Positions 17,109-23,464 of a DNA stretch of 64,000 nt are shown piece by piece (within the stretch, counting starts at the first letter, position 1; each line of letters begins with the position of its first letter). This DNA comes from Bacteroidota bacterium (lineage in GTDB: Bacteria; Bacteroidota; Bacteroidia; Chitinophagales; Saprospiraceae), in contig JASBVF010000005.1 in NCBI GenBank assembly GCA_030147525.1, positions 81,101-145,100 of the forward strand, written 5' to 3'. The translations under genes were made by a program, and so were the position numbers. Under the pieces are notes generated by a model. The model made no database searches, was not told the origin of the DNA, and saw nothing but the letters and a program-made list of their open reading frames with translations.

Positions 17109-18230
17109 TTATTTTCTTTTAAAAAAATTGCGAAGCCGAAACCGCTCGTTGTCCCATCTTTTCTTAATCGTGTCATGATCTTCTGCAATTTCGTCGCTCA
17201 GCAGAAATCCTACGGGTTTCCAGGTGTCGAATTGCTTCAGGTATTCCTTCAGCAAGGCAGTGGCGGGCAGGGAAAGCACCATGCCGGCGATTCCCCAGAT
17301 CTTTGCGCCTACCAACAGGGCCACGATGGCAGCCAGTGGATTTACCTTGACGGTGGAGCCTACCACGTTGGGTGTGATGAGATTGCCTTCCAGCGCCTGC
17401 ACAGTAATAAACAAAATGACAACTGCCACAGGCTGCCAACTGTGGCTTGCAGTGGCCAGCGCATAAAGAAACGGCAACAGGCCGCCGAGAAAAGTACCCA
17501 CGTAGGGAATGATCGCCAGGGTTGCCGCAAGGAACCCCCAGAACATAGCATGCCGGATGCCAATGATGGCCAGCCCGGCGCTGTTCATAATGCCCATGAT
17601 GAGAATCACGAGCAGCAGGCCGTAGAGGTATTTCTGGATGACTTTCTGGATTTTCTTCATCAAGCCGGCGACTTTATCCCGGTTATTTTTTTCACTCTGA
17701 ACCAGGACGAAGTTTTTAAAAGCCGAACGGTACAGTAAAAACAGGAATATGTAGATCACCGTGAGGAAAAAACCGGTGAAGAACGTCGTGGAGCTACTGA
17801 CACCTACGCCCAGGAAGGACAAAGGCGCATCCATCAGTTTGGGAATTTGTTCCGAAATAAACTGGTCCGTTTGTGCCTCCGTGTACCCGAAAAGCTTTTG
17901 GGCCCATTCGTAGAGGGTTGTTGCGCCGGCGTTAAGTTTTTCCTTGATGGAAGGCATGTCTTTCACGACATTGACGAACTGCGTGGAGAAAAACATCGTC
18001 ACTCCAATCAACGGTAAGGAGGCGACGAGCATGGTGACGAGCACTGCGAGCATCCGCCATTTTATCCAGCGTTCCACAAAAGAGCAGACGGGTTTCAGCA
18101 TAAATGCAAACAAGGCGCCGAATGCAAGCGGCGCCAGGATAGTTTGCCCGATGATGAGCAGATACACTGCCAGGAAGATCAGTATGGTAAAATAGGTTAA
18201 ACGCTGAAGGCTGACGGTGTTCGTTTGCAT
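17109..18230 (-). CDS. AI-2E family transporter (permease)
   Basis: A 373-residue inner membrane protein of the AI-2E/UPF0118 family with about eight hydrophobic segments and the typical central soluble stretch (residues 75-150). The GTFLGGLLPFLYAL and later PLAAIVALLVGAKIWGIAGMVLSLPATALLKEYL segments are family hallmarks. Members have been linked to autoinducer-2 export or to sodium/proton antiport and salt stress, so the name is not proof of substrate. It belongs to a run of same-strand stress genes (20283 down to 16222) with short spacers. Confidence 0.9.
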   Translation of the reverse strand: MQTNTVSLQRLTYFTILIFLAVYLLIIGQTILAPLAFGALFAFMLKPVCSFVERWIKWRMLAVLVTMLVASLPLIGVTMFFSTQFVNVVKDMPSIKEKLNAGATTLYEWAQKLFGYTEAQTDQFISEQIPKLMDAPLSFLGVGVSSSTTFFTGFFLTVIYIFLFLLYRSAFKNFVLVQSEKNNRDKVAGLMKKIQKVIQKYLYGLLLVILIMGIMNSAGLAIIGIRHAMFWGFLAATLAIIPYVGTFLGGLLPFLYALATASHSWQPVAVVILFITVQALEGNLITPNVVGSTVKVNPLAAIVALLVGAKIWGIAGMVLSLPATALLKEYLKQFDTWKPVGFLLSDEIAEDHDTIKKRWDNERFRLRNFFKRK

Positions 18231-18269
18231 GTTTTGTTTTTAAGGTTTGGCGGTGTCAAAGGCCGGTCG

Positions 18270-18608
18270 TCAGAGTTTTCCTGTGGCATTGGGCCGGTCG
18301 TGGATTTTTACTTTATCCATAAAAGTAATAAGCGGCATGTTAGCATAGGTACCATAAGAGGAAATAATCGTTCCCTTCGTTCCGTCCTTGCATTTTACGG
18401 CAAAAACAACGGACATATCGGAGGGGTTACTTTCTCCTTCAAACCGGTGATACTCAACGATGTTGAGGTCATCCGGGGTGTAGGTATTGCCGGATTCGAG
18501 GCATTTCAGTTTCTTATTTTCCAGTTTAAAACCATCGGTGAAACCCTTTCTCTGAAGTTGGGTAAGGGCTTCCGTCATGGTTCTGTATTTTGTAAATTTC
18601 ATAATCAT
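18270..18608 (-). CDS. Small conserved Bacteroidota protein (often mislabelled PRPP synthetase)
   Basis: A 112-residue soluble protein of the small family with a pattern like TMTEAL-Q-KGFTDGF, then YHRFEGESNPSD, then VVFAVKC-DG-KG and YGTYA. Database entries for this family are often called phosphoribosylpyrophosphate synthetase, but it is far too short for that enzyme and has no PRPP-binding motif, so I give no function. Two start codons are possible (18608 or 18602, two codons apart). It lies 30 bp after the DUF4199 gene and 39 bp before the AI-2E gene, consistent with one transcript. Its presence in the stress cluster is the only functional hint. Confidence 0.8.
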   Translation of the reverse strand: MIMKFTKYRTMTEALTQLQRKGFTDGFKLENKKLKCLESGNTYTPDDLNIVEYHRFEGESNPSDMSVVFAVKCKDGTKGTIISSYGTYANMPLITFMDKVKIHDRPNATGKL

Positions 18609-18638
18609 TCACTTTTTAAAAATCTGCGGACAAATCGT

Positions 18639-19172
18639 TTACTCCTCTGTCCTGATTCTGTTTTTCAGGTATTGGAGCCAGATGAAGGTACTGACCATAC
18701 CGAAAACGAGCACTTCGAAAAAGATAGCGCCGCTGGTGATCAGGAAAGTACCGGGAGAATCGATGGCAAGGTTAAACTTGTTGAACGCCCACTCCGGCAT
18801 GACGAGGCTTACAAGGATGTTAATCACGATAAGTGTGGCGGCGCTGATGAGTGTCGCCAGCGCACCGAGCCGGATACCATTCGCAAAAAAAGTACCGTTG
18901 GTATTTTGTTGGCGATAGCGATGCAAACCCCAACCGAGTACACCTATCAGTATTAAATACTTTAAAAACTTGAGGCTGATGGAACTGTCCATTTCAAACA
19001 TTTGCAGGATGATGAGGTAGACGCCCATCAGCAGGCCTGCCGTCAGTCCGTACATTGTGGCGGCGGGGTAGATTTTGAATTGGTTTTGCCGGCCGGAGTC
19101 CTGCTTCATTTCGAGCTTTACCTTACGGCCTTTATTTTCTGTTGGAGCGGTTATTTCTTCTGATACTTTCAT
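18639..19172 (-). CDS. DUF4199-like membrane protein
   Basis: A 177-residue protein with a basic, soluble N-terminus (about 35 residues) and four hydrophobic helices (about 37-58, 65-84, 97-125 and 140-165), resembling DUF4199 inner membrane proteins of Bacteroidota, whose role is unknown. The open frame begins 11 codons earlier, but ATG 19172 followed by MKVSEEI is the more natural start. It lies 129 bp after the Dps gene on the same strand; the spacer holds a small AGCGGCT/AGCCGCT stem-loop which may trim the transcript. Confidence 0.7.
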   Translation of the reverse strand: MKVSEEITAPTENKGRKVKLEMKQDSGRQNQFKIYPAATMYGLTAGLLMGVYLIILQMFEMDSSISLKFLKYLILIGVLGWGLHRYRQQNTNGTFFANGIRLGALATLISAATLIVINILVSLVMPEWAFNKFNLAIDSPGTFLITSGAIFFEVLVFGMVSTFIWLQYLKNRIRTEE

Positions 19173-19301
19173 GTTGTTTCTGTTAAAATTTAAGGGGCGG
19201 ACCACTATAGGCCGCCCTTATTCCATTGGCAGATGGGGAGGCTTGGAGTTAAGGGAAGCGGCTACGCTGCATCAGTGAAGCCGCTATCATCGACGGAAAT
19301 C

Positions 19302-19790
19302 TTAGGCCATCGCCATTTCCGTTTTGCGGGAAGCCCAGGCATCGAGCATCCAGGACTTTTTCTCCAGTTCTGAGAGGAAACCGCCAACCATGTCGATGGT
19401 ACCTTCATCGCCTGCTTTGTCGGCAGCGCTGATGACGTCTCTCATACAACTGATCAATACTTTGTGATTATCGAGGATCGTCATAACCATTTTACGGTCA
19501 TTCGTTATCTGTCTTGCTTCCTCAACATTAGAAGTTTCGAGGTAATCAGTCAGCGTACTCACAGGGCGGCTGCGCAGGGTAAGAATCCGTTCGGCGATTT
19601 CATCAATTTTAATGCGGGCATCAGTGTAAAGTGCCTCGAATTGAGCATGCAGATCAAAGAAATTTTCACCCTCCACATTCCAGTGGAAGTTGCGCAGGTT
19701 TTGGTAATACACCTGATAGTCGGCGAGTAATTGGTTGAGGTTTCTGACAGTTTCAGTCAGGCTGTTTGGATTGAAACCGAGGTAATTCAT
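19302..19790 (-). CDS. dps: Dps-family DNA-protection ferritin
   Basis: A 162-residue Dps protein. The inter-subunit ferroxidase ligands are all present with correct spacing: His36, His48, Asp63 and Glu67, within NFHWNVEGENFFDLHAQFE and KIDEIAERI. It forms dodecamers that oxidise and store iron with hydrogen peroxide and protect DNA in stationary phase and stress. It starts 52 bp after the Hsp20 stop codon on the same strand, with no promoter of its own visible, so it is likely driven from the ECF-type promoter in front of Hsp20. Confidence 0.95.
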   Translation of the reverse strand: MNYLGFNPNSLTETVRNLNQLLADYQVYYQNLRNFHWNVEGENFFDLHAQFEALYTDARIKIDEIAERILTLRSRPVSTLTDYLETSNVEEARQITNDRKMVMTILDNHKVLISCMRDVISAADKAGDEGTIDMVGGFLSELEKKSWMLDAWASRKTEMAMA

Positions 19791-19842
19791 AATCGAGATT
19801 TAAATTTTAAGGTTAGAAAAAAATGGTTTGAAAGCTTTGGGA

Positions 19843-20283
19843 TCAACGGATTGGGATTTGCCTTTCGGCCTCGTTTTCTTCAGCAACCACCTGCCGGGGC
19901 AGATACACGTGAAGAATTCCGTTTTTATACGATGCACTGATATGCTCATCGTCTACATCCTTCGGCAGCGCAAAGCTGCGGGTGAAAGTGCTGTAGTAAA
20001 ACTCCCGGTGCAGATATCCGTCGTCGTCGCTTTCGTTCCGGGTATGTTTATTGGATGAAATGACCAAACGGCTGTCATCGACGATGATTTTAAAATCATT
20101 TTTATCGTGGCCGGGCACGGCGAGTTGTATTTCGTAATTGTCTTTTAGCTCTCTGGTGTTGACGGCTGGCGAGAAGTCATCGTTCATGCCGAGCAGACTG
20201 CGATACCGGTCGTCAAAAAAGCTGTCCAGGTTTCTATTGAAAGTTGATCGGGGGGCTATCCCTTTCCAATTTGTAATTTTCAT
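19843..20283 (-). CDS. Hsp20 / alpha-crystallin small heat-shock protein
   Basis: A 146-residue small chaperone: a short N-terminal arm, the alpha-crystallin beta-sandwich (about residues 40-130, ending in the signature YKNGILHVYLP), and a C-terminal I-x-I motif (IPI) used for oligomer assembly. It holds unfolding proteins in an ATP-independent way. The promoter 20327-20354 lies 44 bp upstream and is back to back with that of the divergent PPOX-fold gene. It is the first gene of the likely Hsp20-Dps unit. Confidence 0.95.
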   Translation of the reverse strand: MKITNWKGIAPRSTFNRNLDSFFDDRYRSLLGMNDDFSPAVNTRELKDNYEIQLAVPGHDKNDFKIIVDDSRLVISSNKHTRNESDDDGYLHREFYYSTFTRSFALPKDVDDEHISASYKNGILHVYLPRQVVAEENEAERQIPIR

Positions 20284-20326
20284 TGCGTAATTTTTTTTCG
20301 GTTAAAATTTTTGAAAGGTTCGTCAC

Positions 20327-20354
20327 TAAAACGAGCTTATTCCGGTCATGTTCA
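20327..20354 (-). promoter_or_regulatory. ECF-type promoter, Hsp20-Dps unit
   Basis: On the minus strand: TGAACAT (20348-20354), 13 bp, TCGTTTTA (20327-20334), one base from consensus. Its -35 box is only 11 bp from that of the divergent promoter, creating the palindrome CATGTTCA-N11-TGAACATG. Confidence 0.8.
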
Positions 20355-20365
20355 ATCAGATTTAC

Positions 20366-20393
20366 TGAACATGAATACTTTGCTGCCGTTTTA
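20366..20393 (+). promoter_or_regulatory. ECF-type promoter, PPOX-fold gene
   Basis: TGAACAT (20366-20372), 13 bp, CCGTTTTA (20386-20393): an exact consensus match, 36 bp before the ATG at 20430. Confidence 0.82.
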
Positions 20394-20429
20394 GCCTGAA
20401 ATCCATTAAACGCTAAATATCAAATAGTT

Positions 20430-20918
20430 ATGAAAGGAAATAACATCATAGAAAAAATCAGAGCAATAGCCGGAGAAGTAAAAATTGCCATGATGACAAC
20501 CCTCAACGAGAACAACCGTATGCGCAGCAGACCCATGCAGGTAATGCAGGTGGACGACGATGCTGCGATGTGGTTTTTTACCGATGAGTTTGCCGGAAAA
20601 ACAGATGCACTCCGAACGGATAACCCCGTCGTACTGACCTTTGCCGACCGGGAAAAAGAACTGTATCTTTCTCTGACAGGCCGGGCTTATCTGGTGAAAG
20701 ATGAACAGAAGATTGCTTCAATCTGGAATCCGGTACTGACTACCTGGTTTCCCGGGAAGGAAAAAAACAGCCTGCTCATGATCAAGTTTGTGCCTGAAAA
20801 AGCAGAATATTGGTCAAAAGCACAGAGTATTTGGGAAAAAGTATTCTACGCAGGCCGGGCGATTGCTGCCGGGGACAGCTACAAGGGTGGGTTGCACGAT
20901 ACCGTGGAGCTTAACTGA
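20430..20918 (+). CDS. General stress protein with PPOX-type FMN-binding split barrel
   Basis: A 162-residue cytoplasmic protein of the pyridoxamine-5'-phosphate-oxidase-like split-barrel fold, closest in layout to general stress protein 26: an N-terminal helix with VKIAMMTTLNENNRMRSRPM, then MWFFTDEFAGKTD and the YLSLTGRAYLVKD strands, and a C-terminal WSKAQSIWEKVFYAG segment. Members bind flavins and are induced by stress; enzyme activity is mostly unproven. It is transcribed away from Hsp20 from an exact consensus stress promoter, and converges with the thioredoxin-like gene after a 13-bp gap. Confidence 0.88.
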   Translation: MKGNNIIEKIRAIAGEVKIAMMTTLNENNRMRSRPMQVMQVDDDAAMWFFTDEFAGKTDALRTDNPVVLTFADREKELYLSLTGRAYLVKDEQKIASIWNPVLTTWFPGKEKNSLLMIKFVPEKAEYWSKAQSIWEKVFYAGRAIAAGDSYKGGLHDTVELN

Positions 20919-20931
20919 GTTGAAAATTCAT

Positions 20932-21273
20932 TCAGAGCAGACGCTGAATGCGTTCCTCAATAACCCGTTTGGGTAAAATGCCGATAAAATGGTCGGCCAT
21001 TTCACCATTTTTAAAAAGCAGGACGGCAGGCACCTGCCGCAATCCGTATTGCCTGGTTGCAATGTTCGATTGCTCAACATCGATGCGGTAAAATTTAAAT
21101 TGAGTGGTGTACTTTTCGGATAGCTGCTCCATGATACTGTCGAGCAGCGTCCCTTCACCCAGCCACTCCGCTGTAAAAACCACGAGAAAAGGAGTTGTTT
21201 TTTGTTGAGTCGTTATTTGGCGTAGTTGTCGTGCCGAAATTGTCGGGTATCTAGTATTGTCTTTCACCTTCAT
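20932..21273 (-). CDS. Thioredoxin-fold protein lacking the redox cysteines
   Basis: A 113-residue thioredoxin-like protein. Fold markers are present: the beta strand LVVFTAEW (30-37), the cis-proline in VPAVLLF (Pro82) and the KNGE turn. The active site that normally reads WCGPC reads WLGEG (37-41), and there is no cysteine anywhere in the protein. It cannot do dithiol chemistry and is probably a chaperone-like or binding module. An ECF-type promoter lies 80 bp upstream (21353-21380). It is single-gene and sits in the stress cluster between the PPOX-fold protein and the YihY unit. Confidence 0.85.
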   Translation of the reverse strand: MKVKDNTRYPTISARQLRQITTQQKTTPFLVVFTAEWLGEGTLLDSIMEQLSEKYTTQFKFYRIDVEQSNIATRQYGLRQVPAVLLFKNGEMADHFIGILPKRVIEERIQRLL

Positions 21274-21352
21274 TATTTTAACTTTAGGAAAAGGTAAGTC
21301 AGAAGATTTTGAGCGGCATCTGGGATGCCGGATGAGTTGTTAATAATAATAA

Positions 21353-21380
21353 TAAAAATGGTAAACAGTCGGCATGTTCA
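21353..21380 (-). promoter_or_regulatory. ECF-type promoter, thioredoxin-like gene
   Basis: On the minus strand: TGAACAT (21374-21380), 13 bp, CATTTTTA (21353-21360), two bases from consensus. It is back to back with 21420-21447 across 39 bp. Confidence 0.55.
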
Positions 21381-21419
21381 ACAGAAGATTACTTTTTATG
21401 ATAGATAAAAAAGTTGGCG

Positions 21420-21447
21420 TGAACAAGGCCGGGCATGCTCCGTTTTA
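21420..21447 (+). promoter_or_regulatory. ECF-type promoter, unit starting at 21694
   Basis: TGAACAA (21420-21426), 13 bp, CCGTTTTA (21440-21447). It implies a leader of about 240 bases before the ATG at 21694. In the spacer 21274-21693 I see only the two promoters and a tiny ORF near 21487; no convincing gene. Confidence 0.72.
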
Positions 21448-21693
21448 CCGTCATACCTGGCTCCGGTCATCAAAACCTGATTACCATGAAAAGGTATTGC
21501 TTGGATATCTTAATTTCAATGCCCTGCCGGGCAACCTGATTCATTCTGCTGGTGTAGCGCTTATATTAACTATTTTAAGCTGCTTAAACAAATCTGAAAA
21601 TTTAGCCACATGAAACGAAGTTGAAGCAAAAAACAATTCAGTCTCACAAACCTGGTCACTGACCGAAAGCCCGATATTTTAACAACATACAAC

Positions 21694-22191
21694 ATGAACC
21701 CAAAACGCATCAAAACTTTGGAGGCGCTGCACGAGAAACGGATACATCTAAAGATCCGGATGGCCGCCACCCGCAAGGAACTTTTTCGAAGTGCAACAGA
21801 AACCACTTCGCTGAGCAGGCAGTTTTTATTTCAAAAAGTAGTGCCTCCGGCTGCTGCTGCCGGGCTTGGCATTGCTGCTACCCGGAAGTTTTTTGCCTCC
21901 TCCGGTAAAGACATCGCTGAACGGGAAGAGGATGCCGGGGGTGGTTCCGGCCATTGGTTTCTCCAACTGCTGCTGGCAGGGTTGCCTTTTCTCCAGCAAT
22001 ATTTAACGCAAATGCATGCGGAAAAAAAGGAAGCCGGACATCACCTCCGGCAGACCAGATATGCTTCCGTCGCAGAAGAAGAAGAAGAAACAGGCATAGA
22101 CTGGGTGGAAACACTGCTGCCCATCGGAATTTCCCTGCTTCGCAATTTTATCCAGTCAAAGCTGGAAGACGCTGCTCCGGAATTTGAATAA
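21694..22191 (+). CDS. Hypothetical protein with two hydrophobic patches
   Basis: A 165-residue protein that I do not recognise. A basic helical N-terminus (1-45) is followed by an Ala/Gly-rich hydrophobic stretch (48-68), a Gly-rich linker, a second hydrophobic segment (88-104, WFLQLLLAGLPFLQQYL), a charged region with an acidic run of Glu (near 128-133) and a third amphipathic segment (138-152). It may be membrane-associated. It lies 26 bp before the YihY gene and should be co-transcribed with it, under the stress promoter at 21420. Confidence 0.7.
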   Translation: MNPKRIKTLEALHEKRIHLKIRMAATRKELFRSATETTSLSRQFLFQKVVPPAAAAGLGIAATRKFFASSGKDIAEREEDAGGGSGHWFLQLLLAGLPFLQQYLTQMHAEKKEAGHHLRQTRYASVAEEEEETGIDWVETLLPIGISLLRNFIQSKLEDAAPEFE

Positions 22192-22217
22192 GATATCGTA
22201 TTTCAATCTGTTTAAAC

Positions 22218-23150
22218 ATGAAAATCCTTCGTACTTATTGGAAAATATTAAAAAACTCGTTCTCAAAATTTTCGGACAACAATGTGCTGACGCATTCTGC
22301 TGCGTTGTCGTATTACACCATTTTTTCTCTCCCGCCAATGCTCCTGATCATCCTTCGCATTGCCACGCAATTTTACAATGAAGAGGAAGTAAAAGCTGCC
22401 ATTTTTGGGCAGATTGCAGATCTCGTAGGTCAGGATGGTGCGCAGCAACTCGTAAATACCATCAATAAACTCAACATATTTGAACCTACCTGGTGGGCGA
22501 CGGCAGTGGGAGCAGCCGTTTTGCTGTTCACAGCCACTACCGTTTTTGTCACCATGCAAAATGCACTGAATGCCATTTTTTCGGTAAAACCCGTGGAAAC
22601 GAAAGCTTTTGGTTTGCTGAAAATGCTTCGGGATCGTTTTGTTTCATTTGCCCTGCTGGTTAGCATTGCTTTTATTTTATTGGTGTCGCTGTTAGTGGAT
22701 GCCCTGCTGACGGCATTCGGGCATCACTTGCAGGAATGGATAGGCGATATTTCGATTGTGATGATTTTTGTGACTTCCGTGGCCCTGCCGCTGGCCGTTA
22801 TCACCCTGCTGTTTGCGTTGTTGTTTAAATTTTTACCTGATGCCAGACTGCGCTGGGGCGATACCTGGTTCGGAGCTTTTGTGACGGCCGTTTTATTCGA
22901 GCTGGGCAAATACCTGATCGGTTTTTACATCGGAAACAGCGAAACAGCGAGCCTTTACGACGCCGCCGGAAGTGTGTTAGTCGTGATGATTTGGGTGTAT
23001 TACGCCTCTGCCATTTTCCTTTTTGGAGCAACTTTTACCTACGTCCGGGCCAGAGAACTGAACCGGAAGGTGAGTCCTGCGGATTATGCGGTGAGAGTGA
23101 AGCAGGTGGAAGTTAAAATGGAAAAGGGCGCTGATGTGGCTGGCGTTTAA
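22218..23150 (+). CDS. YihY/BrkB-family inner membrane protein
   Basis: A 310-residue member of the YihY (UPF0761, formerly RNase BN) family with six hydrophobic segments. Hallmarks are the N-terminal HSAALSYYTIFSLPPMLLI, the central W-x-T-A-V-G-A-A-V-LLFTATTVF region, and near the end YDAAGSVLVVMIWVYYASAIFLFGATFTYV. The RNase BN assignment was an error in early annotation; the role is unknown, possibly transport. It is second in the unit that begins at 21694. Confidence 0.93.
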   Translation: MKILRTYWKILKNSFSKFSDNNVLTHSAALSYYTIFSLPPMLLIILRIATQFYNEEEVKAAIFGQIADLVGQDGAQQLVNTINKLNIFEPTWWATAVGAAVLLFTATTVFVTMQNALNAIFSVKPVETKAFGLLKMLRDRFVSFALLVSIAFILLVSLLVDALLTAFGHHLQEWIGDISIVMIFVTSVALPLAVITLLFALLFKFLPDARLRWGDTWFGAFVTAVLFELGKYLIGFYIGNSETASLYDAAGSVLVVMIWVYYASAIFLFGATFTYVRARELNRKVSPADYAVRVKQVEVKMEKGADVAGV

Positions 23151-23241
23151 AAAAGAAGATTAAGTAACTACTTGAAAGTCAAAGTGATAGATAAGGTTTC
23201 AAATATTTGAGAAGCTTCAAATTTCAACAAAAGCAACTAAC

Positions 23242-23454
23242 ATGAAAAACCTGTTTTCCATTCTCCTCATTCTGGCAGGCCTCGGCCTGGGCATCTACGG
23301 CATCACGAAATACGGCGACAGCGGGTCTTCCGTAGAGATTGCAGGCATTGAACTGAGTGCCAAAAACGAAAGTCGGCAGCAGCAGGCCTTTCTTTTTATG
23401 GGGCTGGGGCTTGTAAGCATTGCCGGCGGCCTTTATCTGATGAAACGGAAATAA
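23242..23454 (+). CDS. Small two-TM protein (DUF3185-like)
   Basis: A 70-residue protein with two hydrophobic helices (about 4-22 and 49-65) flanking a short loop with SVEIAGIELSAKNE and ending in KRK. The pattern resembles the DUF3185 family of small inner membrane proteins. Start ATG 23242 is 91 bp after the YihY stop, so it may have its own promoter, though none of the recognised types is evident. It converges with the sigma54 regulator gene, 10 bp away. Confidence 0.75.
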   Translation: MKNLFSILLILAGLGLGIYGITKYGDSGSSVEIAGIELSAKNESRQQQAFLFMGLGLVSIAGGLYLMKRK

Positions 23455-23464
23455 AGCCGGCAAC

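Noticed and set aside
18270..18608. Phosphoribosylpyrophosphate synthetase
   Set aside because: Family members carry that name in databases, but the protein is only 112 residues and lacks any PRPP-binding motif.
21374..21613. 79-residue ORF in the divergent spacer
   Set aside because: It overlaps both ECF-type promoters and shows no domain; judged non-coding.
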